This document shows, piece by piece, positions 43,337-52,861 of a stretch of DNA of 64,000 bases; position 1 is the first letter of the stretch, and each line of letters begins with the position of its first letter. A program made the translations under genes and the position numbers. Origin of the DNA: Pedobacter psychrotolerans (GTDB lineage Bacteria > Bacteroidota > Bacteroidia > Sphingobacteriales > Sphingobacteriaceae); NCBI RefSeq assembly GCF_004340665.1, contig NZ_SLWO01000001.1:62001-126000 (forward strand). Direction: 5' to 3'. Under the pieces are notes generated by a model. The model had not been told where the DNA came from, did not search any database, and saw nothing but the letters and a program-made list of their open reading frames with translations.

Positions 43337-44798
43337 GGGTTTTGGTATTTAAACTTTCGACGACTTTCACTTCGCCTTTTTCTAATAATATTCTTTTTCC
43401 CAGGCAGGTTGGTAGCTGCGATTCAAAATGGCCAACGTAAATTAAGGTCATTCCGTTACTACACAACTCATCAATCAGTTGGTTAAAATGCTGTGTTTGC
43501 TGTTGGTCTAAGCCCTGGCAGGGTTCATCCAGAATTAATAATTCAGGGTTTTTGATAATGGTTCTCGCCAATAAAACCAGTCGCTGTTTTCCCAGCGGAA
43601 GGGTGCTTAACAACTCATCTTTGCTTGCCGTTAAACCAAAATATGCTACAAGCTCATTCACCTGTTCGCTTTTTGAATAGGGCAGTTGCTGAAATAAACC
43701 TACGGTATCATAAAATCCTGAAGCGATGCTTTGCCAAACGGTTGCATTAGGATCGAAATACCAATGAAACTCTGGAGAGATTAAGCCGATGTGCTGTTTA
43801 ATATCCCAGATGCTTTCGCCACTACCACGTCTGTTACCAAATAGATAAAGTTCGTTGGCGTAAGATTGCGGGTGATCACCATTTACAAGACTTAATAAGG
43901 TTGATTTGCCTGAACCATTGTGTCCCTGTAATAACCATTTCTCGCCAGCTTTAACTTCCCAATTGATGTTTTTCAAAACCTGTTTCTCACCATAGCTGAT
44001 ATTTACATCAACCATTTTAACAATTTGCTGAGAAGAATAAACCGGAGATTCTTTTAAAAAATCAGGGATTTCTCTAAAATGTTTTTCAGCAGTTGATGGA
44101 GTTATTTCATTAGATTCAACTTCAATTAAATGGCCATTTTTGATTTCAGCAAAGCGATTGATGGAAGCAGGTAATTCTGAATCGTTACTGATTAAAATCA
44201 ATTTAACGCCTTCAGCAGAAACTTTATCCAGTAAAATGTTTAAATTTTTTCGGGATGCCGCATCTAATCCTGTATATGGCTGATCGATGATTAGCAATTG
44301 GGGTTTTAACCAAAGGGCTTTAACCAATTGCAGTTTTTTATGTTCGCCGCTAGATAATTCTATTAATTGTGAACTGGCGAACGAAGAAAAATTTAAGGAT
44401 TCTAAAATAGGTTCAACCTGATCGAAATGAAGTCCTTTTTCTTTGCCATAACTCACCAATTCTGCATGAACGGTTAACGTATCTTTTGCCTGCTGACTGG
44501 TATAGCGTTGCTGATAATAGAAGTTTGCAACACCCTCTAAGTTTTTAAACTGATACCAGCTTTCTACAAATAAAACTTCCGCAGGTAAATTACTATTATT
44601 GTTAAAATTGATTTTTATTGCACCATCAGCTTGTTGCAAGCCTGCTATTATTTTTGCTAAAGAGGTTTTACCACTGCCACTTTCACCAAACAAAATATAA
44701 TTATCGCCCTTATTGATCGTCCAATTCAGATCCCTTAACACCGATTTTTGCTGGTGTTTTAGGTTTAAATTCTGAATACTGACGAAACTTTCTTTCAT
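43305..44798 (-). CDS. Tandem ABC ATPase, ModF-like
   Basis: A 497-residue protein made of two ABC ATPase domains. The first has Walker A 'GESGSGKTS' near residue 38 and signature 'ELSSGEHKKLQLVKAL'. The second has 'GHNGSGKST' near residue 293 and 'STLPLGKQRLVLLARTI', a non-standard signature. No membrane segments are present. The pattern resembles E. coli ModF (PhrA), whose role is unclear. The last dozen residues ('TKTRHFEEQSNLV') are encoded by a dispersed repeat. It lies between leuD and leuB, an unexpected neighbour for amino acid synthesis. Confidence 0.83.
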   Translation of the reverse strand: MKESFVSIQNLNLKHQQKSVLRDLNWTINKGDNYILFGESGSGKTSLAKIIAGLQQADGAIKINFNNNSNLPAEVLFVESWYQFKNLEGVANFYYQQRYTSQQAKDTLTVHAELVSYGKEKGLHFDQVEPILESLNFSSFASSQLIELSSGEHKKLQLVKALWLKPQLLIIDQPYTGLDAASRKNLNILLDKVSAEGVKLILISNDSELPASINRFAEIKNGHLIEVESNEITPSTAEKHFREIPDFLKESPVYSSQQIVKMVDVNISYGEKQVLKNINWEVKAGEKWLLQGHNGSGKSTLLSLVNGDHPQSYANELYLFGNRRGSGESIWDIKQHIGLISPEFHWYFDPNATVWQSIASGFYDTVGLFQQLPYSKSEQVNELVAYFGLTASKDELLSTLPLGKQRLVLLARTIIKNPELLILDEPCQGLDQQQTQHFNQLIDELCSNGMTLIYVGHFESQLPTCLGKRILLEKGEVKVVESLNTKTRHFEEQSNLV

Positions 44799-44835
44799 GT
44801 TTTTTTAAATGATTATACCGATTTTTATGTGTGGT

Positions 44836-44923
44836 CGTCATTGCGAGGTACGAAGCAATCTAAATGCGATGGGTTGAAGAACCTAGCGATATTTGTAGGA
44901 TTGCTTCGTGCCTCGCAATGACG
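44836..44923. repeat. Complete GTCATTGC-type palindrome between leuD and the ABC gene
   Basis: CGTCATTGCGAGGTACGAAG then CAATC (44836-44860) faces GATTGCTTCGTGCCTCGCAA then TGACG at the right end (44899-44923). The two halves are near-perfect reverse complements, and each half contains ATTGC/GCAAT. Confidence 0.88.
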
Positions 44924-44953
44924 AATGTAACTTTAGCCTTTAAGCCTCAATTT

Positions 44954-45535
44954 TTACCTTTTCTCAAATTCTTCAATCAGGCTCTTTTGGTTCAGGATGA
45001 AATCTATATCATCATAACCGTTAATTAAGCACGATTTTTTGTAAGGATTGATCTCGAAAGATTCCTGTGCACCAGTTTCAATAATGGTTACCGTTTGGTT
45101 TTCTAAATCAACTTCTAATGGTGACTTAGCATTATGATCAACAGCTTTAAAAATCTGAGCTAAAAATTCCTCGCTTACCTGAATGGGCAATAAGCCATTA
45201 TTTAGCGCATTTCCTTTAAAAATATCAGCAAAGAAACTACTGATCACGGCATCAAAACCAGCATCCTGAATGGCCCAGGCGGCATGCTCACGGCTACTTC
45301 CGCAACCAAAGTTTTTACCGGCAACCAAAATTTTACCGTTATAGGTTGGGTCGTTTAAAACGAAATCAGCTTTTGGTTGGTTATCGTTTTCGTAACGCCA
45401 ATCGCGGAACAAGTTTTCACCGAAACCTTCACGGGTAGTCGCTTTTAAAAACCTCGCCGGAATAATCTGGTCGGTATCAATGTTTTCTATGTTTAAAGGC
45501 ACCACTGCCGATGTTAATTTTGTGAATTTTTTCAT
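44954..45535 (-). CDS. leuD: 3-isopropylmalate dehydratase small subunit
   Basis: A 193-residue LeuD that pairs with LeuC to isomerise 2- to 3-isopropylmalate. '[20 protein letters not shown]' and '[20 protein letters not shown]' are the family signatures. The length matches the enterobacterial protein. It is separated from leuC by two non-pathway genes (a methyltransferase and a monooxygenase-fold gene). Confidence 0.95.
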   Translation of the reverse strand: MKKFTKLTSAVVPLNIENIDTDQIIPARFLKATTREGFGENLFRDWRYENDNQPKADFVLNDPTYNGKILVAGKNFGCGSSREHAAWAIQDAGFDAVISSFFADIFKGNALNNGLLPIQVSEEFLAQIFKAVDHNAKSPLEVDLENQTVTIIETGAQESFEINPYKKSCLINGYDDIDFILNQKSLIEEFEKR

Positions 45536-45540
45536 TGTAA

Positions 45541-45573
45541 TAGTATCAAGTTACGAGTATCAGGTATCAAGAC
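45541..45573. repeat. Short GTATCAAG-type repeat upstream of leuD
   Basis: TAGTATCAAGTTACGAGTAT followed by CAGGTATCAAGAC. The same words recur at 62515-62590 and in the inverted repeat at 23763-23790. Confidence 0.65.
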
Positions 45574-45597
45574 CTATATCCCGCGCTATTGTAATGT

Positions 45598-46284
45598 TTA
45601 TTTATTTGCGGCAAAAACTACAAAATTGTAATACTGATAATAGCAATTTGCATTTTGTAGTCCTGCATTTTCCAACCATTCTAATTGAGGTTTCAAAGGC
45701 GCCATGATGTCAACTTTGATTCGCTCGAAGGCACTATGTTTTTCCTCTTCTGTTAAATTCGGATTCTGTGCCACATGATTTTTCCAGTTTTCGGTATAAA
45801 TCTTTTCTGCTAAATCTGTTCCACCTAAAACCTGGTCGGCATTGATAAACCAGCCTCCAGATTTTAGCGTTTTAGCAATTTTGATAAAAAGTTGTTGCTT
45901 CAATTCATCTGGCAGATGGTGGATGGCCAATCCTGAAACAACCAAATCGTAATGGTTTTCAGGTAGATCAACCGTAGCAAAGTCTGCATTTAAAAAGTTG
46001 ATGTTCTCATTTCCTTCGAAACGTTCTTCTGCTTTTTTAAGCATGGCTGAAGAAATATCCACTAATGTTATTTTGGCCTCGGGATATTTCTCATGGAAAA
46101 AAGCACTCATCAGTCCTGTTCCTGCACCTACATCTAAAATGTTTTTTACAATGCTAACTTCTTCTGATAGGGTCAAAGCCGTTTTATAAAAATCATTGAA
46201 ACAAGGGATAAGGAACTGCCTTTGCCAGTCGTACTTTTCGGAGACCGCATTGAACTGGTTTTGTATTTCTTGTAATGTTTCCAT
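45598..46284 (-). CDS. Class I SAM-dependent methyltransferase
   Basis: A 228-residue methyltransferase. Motif I is 'ILDVGAGTGLMSAFF', the ribose-binding acid is in 'ITLVDISSAMLKKAEERF', and motif IV is 'HYDLVVSGLAIHHLPDEL'. It belongs to the broad Methyltransf_25/UbiE-like class and the substrate cannot be told. It lies in the leu gene run between the monooxygenase-fold gene and leuD, as a passenger. Confidence 0.85.
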   Translation of the reverse strand: METLQEIQNQFNAVSEKYDWQRQFLIPCFNDFYKTALTLSEEVSIVKNILDVGAGTGLMSAFFHEKYPEAKITLVDISSAMLKKAEERFEGNENINFLNADFATVDLPENHYDLVVSGLAIHHLPDELKQQLFIKIAKTLKSGGWFINADQVLGGTDLAEKIYTENWKNHVAQNPNLTEEEKHSAFERIKVDIMAPLKPQLEWLENAGLQNANCYYQYYNFVVFAANK

Positions 46285-46366
46285 TTTGTTTATCGCTTAA
46301 GTTTATTAAGTTTTTGTCCGTCAACATGACGGGTGCTGTTAGGTTTGTCGAAAATAATTTCTAACA

Positions 46367-46660
46367 TCATTTCTCAACTGCTACATAGTGCTCAACAATT
46401 GGAAAAGGCTCATAAAAATGATGTAATAATTTTTTCCAATCCTGGTATTCTGCCGAACTTCTAAAACCCTTGGTATGTGACTCTAAAGTTTCCCAATTTA
46501 CCAGCAGAATATACTTGTCAGCTTCTTCAATGCATTTCTTTAGTTGATGAGAAATGTAACCATCCATCAATGAAATGATTTTTTCAGCCTTGATAAAAGC
46601 TTTTTCAAAATCAGCTGATAACCCAGCTTTTACATTTAATATCGCAACTTCTAAAATCAT
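46367..46660 (-). CDS. Antibiotic-biosynthesis-monooxygenase (ABM) fold protein
   Basis: A 97-residue single-domain protein of the dimeric alpha-beta barrel ABM fold: 'MILEVAILNVKAGLSADFEK', 'GYISHQLKKCIEEADKYILL' and 'NWETLESHTKGFRSSAEYQD'. Members include quinol monooxygenases and heme-degrading enzymes, but many are uncharacterised. It lies between leuC and the methyltransferase. Confidence 0.82.
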   Translation of the reverse strand: MILEVAILNVKAGLSADFEKAFIKAEKIISLMDGYISHQLKKCIEEADKYILLVNWETLESHTKGFRSSAEYQDWKKLLHHFYEPFPIVEHYVAVEK

Positions 46661-46674
46661 ATATTTTGAAAGTT

Positions 46675-46737
46675 GTCATTCTGAGGAACGAAGAATCTTT
46701 TTCTTAGGTTGCAGATGCTTCCTTCATCAGCATGACA
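46675..46737. repeat. Mixed GTCAT-family palindrome upstream of the ABM gene
   Basis: The left half GTCATTCTGAGGAACGAAGA (46675 on) has ATTCT/AGAAT pairing; the right half GCAGATGCTTCC ... CAGCATGACAG has ATGCT/AGCAT pairing. The unit mixes two sequence variants of the family. Confidence 0.8.
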
Positions 46738-46744
46738 GTTATCT

Positions 46745-48151
46745 TCAAACCTTCTCCAGCAAATCCCTTACATCCGTAATCACGCCTGTTACAGCAGCAG
46801 CAGCAGCCGTAAGTGGACTGGCCAATAATGTGCGGGCATTTTGTCCTTGTCTACCTTCAAAGTTTCTGTTTGATGTAGAAACACAATACTTACCTGCCGG
46901 GATTTTGTCTTCGTTCATACCTAAACATGCACTGCAACCCGGTTCACGTAACTGAAAGCCAGCTGCTTCAAAAATCCTGTCCAAACCTTCACTCTTGGCT
47001 TGTTGCTCTACTTGTTTTGAACCTGGAACAATCCAAACGGTTACATTATCGGCTTTGCGTTTATCTTTAACGAAATCAGCCACTTCGCGTAAATCTTCAA
47101 TGCGAGAATTGGTACAACTTCCGATGAAAACATAATCAACTGGTTTACCAATTAAAGATGCATCATCATCAAAACCCATGTAATCCAGCGCCTTTTGATA
47201 CGAAAGTTTTTCTTTTTCTGGCTGAGCGTTGGTTGCCGGGATATGTTCCTGGATGCCCATTCCCATTCCTGGGTTGGTTCCATAAGTAATCATTGGGGCA
47301 ATATCTGCTGCGTTAAAAGTCAGCACGCTATCGAATTTTGCATCAGCATCACTGTACAAAGTTTTCCAGTAGGCTAATGATTTATCCCATTCTTCGCCTG
47401 CGGGAGCAAATTCTCTTCCCTTAATGTAATCGAATGTAGTTTGATCTGGTGCGATTAATCCTCCTCTGGCACCCATTTCAATACTCATGTTGCAAATCGT
47501 CATGCGGGCTTCCATACTTAAAGCCTCAATTGCCGAACCTGCGTATTCGATGAAATAACCTGTTCCACCAGCTGCAGAAATTTGAGCGATGATGTACAGA
47601 ATGATATCTTTTGCACCAACACCTTTTTCCAATTCACCATTCACCTCAATTTTCATGGTTTTTGGCTTCGATTGCAATAGACATTGTGTTGCGAAAACCT
47701 GCTCTACCTGTGAGGTCCCTATACCGAAAGCAATTGCGCCAAATGCGCCATGCGTAGAGGTATGACTATCACCGCAAACCATCGTTTTTCCGGGTAAGGT
47801 AATGCCTAACTCTGGTCCAATGACGTGAACAATGCCTTGAAACGGATGACCTAAGCCATATAATTCAATTCCAAATTCTGCACAATTTTTAGTGAGCATA
47901 TCCACCTGATAGCGGGAAAGCTCCTCTTTAATGGGTTGTAACTGGTTTAAAGTCGGTACGTTATGATCGGCAGTTGCCACCGTTTGCTGCGGACGAAAAA
48001 CAGGCAATACTCTTTTTCGTAGACCATCAAAAGCCTGTGGTGATGTTACTTCATGAATTAAGTGCGTATCAATATATAAAATATCAGGAAATCCTTCTTC
48101 GCTCTTAACGACGTGTGCATCCCAAATTTTCTCGACTAATGTTTTTGACAT
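46745..48151 (-). CDS. leuC: 3-isopropylmalate dehydratase large subunit
   Basis: A 468-residue aconitase-family [4Fe-4S] protein. Cluster ligands are in '[14 protein letters not shown]' and the CxxC of '[17 protein letters not shown]'. '[20 protein letters not shown]' and '[20 protein letters not shown]' are the other family blocks. Length is standard. It follows ilvC by 56 bases, across a hairpin. Confidence 0.96.
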   Translation of the reverse strand: MSKTLVEKIWDAHVVKSEEGFPDILYIDTHLIHEVTSPQAFDGLRKRVLPVFRPQQTVATADHNVPTLNQLQPIKEELSRYQVDMLTKNCAEFGIELYGLGHPFQGIVHVIGPELGITLPGKTMVCGDSHTSTHGAFGAIAFGIGTSQVEQVFATQCLLQSKPKTMKIEVNGELEKGVGAKDIILYIIAQISAAGGTGYFIEYAGSAIEALSMEARMTICNMSIEMGARGGLIAPDQTTFDYIKGREFAPAGEEWDKSLAYWKTLYSDADAKFDSVLTFNAADIAPMITYGTNPGMGMGIQEHIPATNAQPEKEKLSYQKALDYMGFDDDASLIGKPVDYVFIGSCTNSRIEDLREVADFVKDKRKADNVTVWIVPGSKQVEQQAKSEGLDRIFEAAGFQLREPGCSACLGMNEDKIPAGKYCVSTSNRNFEGRQGQNARTLLASPLTAAAAAVTGVITDVRDLLEKV

Positions 48152-48166
48152 TTTATTATGTTTTGT

Positions 48167-48199
48167 AAACCTTATAGGTTTTTAAAACCTATAAGGTTT
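48167..48199. terminator. Hairpin between ilvC and leuC
   Basis: AAACCTTATAGGTTTT and AAAACCTATAAGGTTT form an almost perfect 16-base stem. It sits inside an apparently continuous operon, so it may be a partial terminator or an RNA-stability/processing site. Same type as 26240 and 33509. Confidence 0.55.
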
Positions 48200-48207
48200 G
48201 AGTTTTA

Positions 48208-49689
48208 TTATGCAGTTTTAATGGCCTTCATCGCAGTCATTGCCTTGCGTAAAGTAGCGCCAATTTGTTCTACTTCGTGTGAGCGGATGGCCTCATTCAC
48301 ATCAATTAATTTTCTGTTATCAACAGCGCCATCTTTACCTTCGTTAAAGTTTTTACCTACTAGATCGGTATCCACTTTTTTCATGAAATCAGCCAATAAT
48401 GGTTTACAAGCCTGATCGAATAAATAACAACCGTATTCTGCGGTATCAGAAATCACTCGGTTCATTTCGAATAATTTCTTACGGGCAATGGTATTGGCAA
48501 TAAGTGGTGTTTCGTGTAACGACTCATAATAAGCAGATTCTGGTTTGATCCCTGCTTGAACCATGGTTTCGAAAGCCAATTCAACTCCTGCACGTACAAA
48601 GGATACCATTAAAGTATAGTGATCGAAATATTCCTGCTCACCGATTTTAACATCGCCAGCCGGTGTTTTTTCGAAGGCTGTTTCACCTGTTTCTGCTCTC
48701 CACTTTAATAAATTTTTATCTCCGGCAGCCCAGTCTTCCATCATGGTGCGACTAAATTCACCACTCATGATATCATCTTGGTGTTTTTGGAACAAAGGAC
48801 GCATGATGTCTTTCAGTTCTTCTGAAATTTCGAAAGCTTTGATTTTAGCTACATTGCTCAAACGGTCCATCATTGCAGTAATTCCACCTTGTTTTAATGC
48901 TTCAGTAATTACCTCAACGCCATACTGAACCAATTTAGAAGCATAACCTGCATCGATACCTTTTTCCACCATTTTATCGAAAGATAGGATGGATCCAGTT
49001 TGCAACAATCCGCAAAGGATAGTTTGCTCACCCATTAAATCTGATTTAACTTCAGCAACGAAAGATGATTTTAATACACCTGCTCTATGACCGCCTGTAC
49101 CAACGCAATATGCTTTAGCCTGTGCCAAACCTTTACCTTGCGGATCATTTTCAGGGTGTACAGCAATTAAAGTTGGTACGCCAAAACCACGAACATATTC
49201 TGCTCTCACCTCACTGCCTGGGCATTTAGGAGCAACCATGATCACGGTTAAATCTTTACGGATCTGCATGCCTTCTTCCACGATGTTGAAGCCGTGTGAG
49301 TATAACAATGTTGCGCCTTCTTTCATTAGGGGCATAATTGCATTTACGACAGCTGTATGTTGTTTATCAGGTGTAAGGTTAATTACTACATCAGCATTTG
49401 GAATTAATTCTTCGTAAGTACCAACCTTAAAGTTGTTTTCAGTTGCATTTTTCCACGAATCTCTCTTGCCTTCAATAGCTTCTTTGCGCAACGTGTAGCT
49501 TACATCTAAACCACTATCTCTTAAATTTAAACCTTGGTTTAAGCCTTGCGCACCGCAACCAACAATTACCAGTTTTTTCCCTTTTAGAGCACTAACGCCA
49601 TCTAAAAATTCGTTGCTGTCCATGAAATCGCAAACACCAAGTTGGTTTAATTTTTCTCTAAGAGGTAATGTGTTAAAATAATTTGACAT
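48208..49689 (-). CDS. ilvC: Ketol-acid reductoisomerase, long (class II) form
   Basis: A 493-residue IlvC that isomerises and reduces acetolactate or acetohydroxybutyrate. The NADPH motif '[20 protein letters not shown]' is followed by '[19 protein letters not shown]', typical of the long class also found in E. coli. '[20 protein letters not shown]' and the duplicated C-terminal knotted domain (about residues 200-490) are present. It follows the DinB-like gene by 47 bases. Confidence 0.96.
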   Translation of the reverse strand: MSNYFNTLPLREKLNQLGVCDFMDSNEFLDGVSALKGKKLVIVGCGAQGLNQGLNLRDSGLDVSYTLRKEAIEGKRDSWKNATENNFKVGTYEELIPNADVVINLTPDKQHTAVVNAIMPLMKEGATLLYSHGFNIVEEGMQIRKDLTVIMVAPKCPGSEVRAEYVRGFGVPTLIAVHPENDPQGKGLAQAKAYCVGTGGHRAGVLKSSFVAEVKSDLMGEQTILCGLLQTGSILSFDKMVEKGIDAGYASKLVQYGVEVITEALKQGGITAMMDRLSNVAKIKAFEISEELKDIMRPLFQKHQDDIMSGEFSRTMMEDWAAGDKNLLKWRAETGETAFEKTPAGDVKIGEQEYFDHYTLMVSFVRAGVELAFETMVQAGIKPESAYYESLHETPLIANTIARKKLFEMNRVISDTAEYGCYLFDQACKPLLADFMKKVDTDLVGKNFNEGKDGAVDNRKLIDVNEAIRSHEVEQIGATLRKAMTAMKAIKTA

Positions 49690-49736
49690 CGTTTTTATTG
49701 GTTAATTTCTATTTATTATCGGTTTATGTTTTATTC

Positions 49737-50198
49737 CTATATCAGTTTTTTCAGTGCCAAAGCGTAACCGAAATGTACATTATCATGTCCAACTGTTGTG
49801 GTCAACACTTCTTCAATGCTTTTTAATTCTACACCATAAGTTGCAGTTGTAAAAGGAGTAATATTGGAGAAGCTACCATTGGAGTAATCCTCTTTTATCT
49901 TTTCAATGCTTGCTAATGCCAGCGCTTTCAGTTCTGCAACTTCATCTGCAGTTACAGTGTAAGTCGGACGGGTATCTTTTTTATAAAACTCATTAAATTT
50001 TACTGTACTCGCATCTTCCAAAATCCCTGTACGCACGTAGCAAAGCGTTTGTGTACTCACCACGATGTGGCCGAAGTTCCAAATGATGTTGTTGTTAAAT
50101 CCATCTGGAATTTTATTCAATTGTTCGATAGATAAGCTTTCTACCAACTGAATAAATGCTTTGCGTGAGTTGATTATAAAATTAAATACTTCGTTCAT
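49737..50198 (-). CDS. DinB-like protein
   Basis: A 153-residue four-helix protein of the DinB/YfiT type: 'INSRKAFIQLVESLSIEQLN', 'NIIWNFGHIVVSTQTLCYVR' with a metal-binding-type histidine, and 'EVLTTTVGHDNVHFGYALAL' with two further histidines. Members are often metal-binding, thiol-transfer or stress-induced proteins. The start at 50198 is preferred: the frame is open up to 50297, but those 33 codons are encoded by a dispersed repeat. It lies between ilvN and ilvC as a passenger. Confidence 0.8.
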   Translation of the reverse strand: MNEVFNFIINSRKAFIQLVESLSIEQLNKIPDGFNNNIIWNFGHIVVSTQTLCYVRTGILEDASTVKFNEFYKKDTRPTYTVTADEVAELKALALASIEKIKEDYSNGSFSNITPFTTATYGVELKSIEEVLTTTVGHDNVHFGYALALKKLI

Positions 50199-50212
50199 TG
50201 TTGTTTCTTTTA

Positions 50213-50302
50213 GGTCATTGCAAGTCTGGATTTGTGTGAGCCGAAGCAATCTTATTATGGTTGATCTTAAAGATTCCTTCGTCGTTCCTCCTCGCAATGA
50301 CG
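50213..50302. repeat. GTCATTGC-family palindrome upstream of the DinB-like gene
   Basis: The left half GGTCATTGCAAG ... CCGAAGCAATC is degraded by an insertion. The right half GATTCCTTCGTCG ... CTCGCAATGACG is closer to the family form. Confidence 0.75.
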
Positions 50303-50314
50303 ATTTTATTATGG

Positions 50315-50953
50315 TTACATGGTGAAAATTTTCTCTCCCTTATCAAGGAACTCATTTTCTACCAACTCTTCTCCTGGTTCAAAAGCTTCAAATTCTTTTA
50401 ACTTTTCGTGGAAGCCCGCACTGTCTTTAATAATCGCTACTCTTGCAGATCTTACAAATTCAATCAGTTCGTAAGGTTCTAAGGCTTTCACCAAAGCATC
50501 CGTTTCTTCTCTATGACCAGTAACTGCAAAAACTGTATAATCTTTACGGATTACCACAGCACTTGCACCATATTGTCTCAACAAACGCTCAACTGTAACT
50601 TTCTCTGCAATTTCATCTGTAGATACTTTGTATAGTGCCAATTCCTGCCAGATAATTTCTTCGTTGGTATTAAAATAAACCTTTAATACTTCGATTTGCT
50701 TTTCAATCTGACGGGCTAATTTTCTCACCACTTCATAACTTTCAGTAATCACAATATTAAAACGGTGAATTCCATCAATTTCTGATGGAGAAGTATTCAA
50801 ACTTTCGATATTAATTTTTCTTTTGGAGAAAATAATTGCAATCCTGTTTAATAAACCGATCCGATTTTCAGCATATACGGTGATGGTATATTCTTGCTTT
50901 CCGTCCAAGTCGGCTTTATCTATTGTATGTTGTATTGTGTTTTCAGTACTCAT
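50315..50953 (-). CDS. ilvN: Acetolactate synthase small (regulatory) subunit
   Basis: A 212-residue regulatory subunit, longer than E. coli IlvN/IlvH. An N-terminal ACT domain shows 'YTITVYAENRIGLLNRIAII' and 'NIESLNTSPSEIDGIHRFNI', the expected valine-binding region, and a second ACT-like C-terminal domain ('VVIRKDYTVFAVTGHREETD') follows. ATG at 50953 ('MSTENTIQHT') is chosen; 35 more codons upstream to 51058 are repeat-derived ('LERSETERTLNKD'). It is directly downstream of ilvB. Confidence 0.92.
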   Translation of the reverse strand: MSTENTIQHTIDKADLDGKQEYTITVYAENRIGLLNRIAIIFSKRKINIESLNTSPSEIDGIHRFNIVITESYEVVRKLARQIEKQIEVLKVYFNTNEEIIWQELALYKVSTDEIAEKVTVERLLRQYGASAVVIRKDYTVFAVTGHREETDALVKALEPYELIEFVRSARVAIIKDSAGFHEKLKEFEAFEPGEELVENEFLDKGEKIFTM

Positions 50954-50974
50954 GATAATTTCTTTATGTGTTGC

Positions 50975-51048
50975 CGTCATTTCGACCTTGTGGAGAAAGT
51001 CTTTGTTCAAAGTTCTCTCCGTTTCGCTGCGCTCCAGTCGAGATGACG
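50975..51048. repeat. GTCATTTCGA-type palindrome between ilvB and ilvN
   Basis: CGTCATTTCGACC ... GGAGAAAGTC and TTCTCTCCGTTTCGC ... GTCGAGATGACG form a head-to-head unit. In this variant the half hairpins are TTTC/GAAA and TCTC/GAGA. Confidence 0.78.
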
Positions 51049-51088
51049 ATTGCGCCAAGCTTTTTACTTTAGTCTTTTCGCTTTATTC

Positions 51089-52840
51089 TTATTTAAGTCT
51101 AATCTCACTCACACTCATTCCTTGAGGAACCATAGGAAAAACGTTATTTTCTCTTCCAACCATTACTTCTAGCAGATAAGAACCTTCGTGATTAATCATC
51201 GTTTCTAAAGCTTTTCTTAAGTTAGCACGTTCATCAACTTTATCAGCCTCAATATAATATGCTTTAGCTAATGCCACAAAATCAGGACTGGTGATGTTCA
51301 CAAATGAATAACGTTTATCGTGAAATAATTGTTGCCATTGGCGAACCATTCCTAAGAAGCGGTTGTTCAAAATCAGGATTTTTACGGCTGCTCCAAATTG
51401 CATAATGGTACCCAGTTCCTGTGGGGTCATTTGGAAGCCACCATCACCAATAATGGCAATTACCGTTTTATCCGGAGCGCCATATTTAGCACCAATTGCG
51501 GCTGGTAAACCAAAACCCATTGTGCCTAAGCCACCAGAAGTAATATTGCTACGGGTATTGTTGAATTTCGCGTAACGGCATGCCACCATCTGGTGCTGAC
51601 CAACATCAGTTACAATTACAGCATCTCCGCCACAAATCTCATTGATATTACGCAATACTTCGCCCATTGTCATTTCATCACTCGTTGGGTAAAGTTCCGG
51701 CGTGATCACCTGATCAATTTCCTGCTGGTTATAATCTTTGAATTTAGCTAACCATTCTTCGTGTTTATTTTCAGTAACCAGGTTGGTTAATAATGGTAGC
51801 GTTTCTTTGCAATCTCCCCAAACACCAACATCTGCTTTCACATTTTTATCAATTTCTGCAGGATCAATATCCAGATGGATGATCTTCGCCTGTTTTGCAT
51901 ATTTATCTAAACGACCCGTTACGCGGTCATCGAAACGCATCCCAATAGCGATTAAGACATCACATTCATTGGTTAAAACATTTGGTCCGTAATTACCATG
52001 CATTCCTAACATTCCAACATTTAACGGGTGGGAAGTTGGGATTGCACTTTCACCTAAAATCGTCCATGCAGCAGGAATGCCACTTTTCTCTATGAATGTC
52101 TTAAATTCTTTTTCTGCATTTCCTAAAACAACACCTTGCCCGAATAACACGAACGGTTTTTTAGCTGAATTAATTAATGTTGCAGCTTGCTCTATATATT
52201 CTACCCTAACTTTTGGTTTTGGGCGATAAGAGCGGATATGGTTGCACTTTACATATTCCGGAAATTCTTCAATTTGCAACTGTGCATTTTTGGTGATATC
52301 AATCAAAACAGGGCCTGGTCTGCCGCTTTTGGCAATATAAAAAGCCTTTGCTAATACCTCCTGAATTTCATTGGCATCAGTAACCTGATAATTCCATTTG
52401 GTAACTGGTGTCGTGATGTTGATTACATCCGTTTCCTGAAAAGCATCTGTTCCTAATAAATGTGCGAAAACCTGCCCAGTGATACAAACAAGAGGCGTAC
52501 TGTCAATTTGGGCATCGGCTAAACCAGTTACCAAATTAGTTGCACCCGGTCCGCTGGTTGCAAAACAAACGCCGACTTTGCCGCTTGCCCTGGCAAAACC
52601 TTGAGCTGCATGAATACCACCTTGTTCATGGCGGACTAAAATATGTTGCAATTTCTCTGCGTAATCGTAAAGTGCATCATAAATTGGCATGATTGCTCCA
52701 CCAGGATAGCCGAAAATGGTAGTTACGCCTTCTTCAATCAGTCCATTCAACAAAACCTGAGAGCCTGTTCCTTTGAATAAGGTTTTTGAGGTTTCTGCTT
52801 TTGCCTCGGGTTGTGGTATTGTATCTTGTGCAGTTTCCAT
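51089..52840 (-). CDS. ilvB: Acetolactate synthase large (catalytic) subunit
   Basis: A 583-residue ThDP- and FAD-dependent enzyme forming acetolactate or acetohydroxybutyrate. 'TIFGYPGGAIMPIYDALYD' with the catalytic glutamate in 'LVRHEQGGIHAAQGFARASG', 'GMLGMHGNYGPNVLTNECDV' and the ThDP-binding 'IIGDGGFQMTPQELGTIMQF' are all present. An N-terminal extension of about 20 residues is unlike other family members. It follows the ORF6N gene by 21 bases in transcription order and precedes ilvN. Confidence 0.96.
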   Translation of the reverse strand: METAQDTIPQPEAKAETSKTLFKGTGSQVLLNGLIEEGVTTIFGYPGGAIMPIYDALYDYAEKLQHILVRHEQGGIHAAQGFARASGKVGVCFATSGPGATNLVTGLADAQIDSTPLVCITGQVFAHLLGTDAFQETDVINITTPVTKWNYQVTDANEIQEVLAKAFYIAKSGRPGPVLIDITKNAQLQIEEFPEYVKCNHIRSYRPKPKVRVEYIEQAATLINSAKKPFVLFGQGVVLGNAEKEFKTFIEKSGIPAAWTILGESAIPTSHPLNVGMLGMHGNYGPNVLTNECDVLIAIGMRFDDRVTGRLDKYAKQAKIIHLDIDPAEIDKNVKADVGVWGDCKETLPLLTNLVTENKHEEWLAKFKDYNQQEIDQVITPELYPTSDEMTMGEVLRNINEICGGDAVIVTDVGQHQMVACRYAKFNNTRSNITSGGLGTMGFGLPAAIGAKYGAPDKTVIAIIGDGGFQMTPQELGTIMQFGAAVKILILNNRFLGMVRQWQQLFHDKRYSFVNITSPDFVALAKAYYIEADKVDERANLRKALETMINHEGSYLLEVMVGRENNVFPMVPQGMSVSEIRLK

Positions 52841-52861
52841 AATTATGTTTTTGCGGTTCTA

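Noticed and set aside
46575-46955. Plus-strand frame of 126 codons across the ABM gene and leuC ends
   Set aside because: Antisense to two real genes, with the middle encoded by a GTCAT-family repeat.
5763-51048. Possible CRISPR array from recurring repeats
   Set aside because: Copies are dispersed over tens of kilobases, palindromic and without regular spacers, and no cas gene is present.
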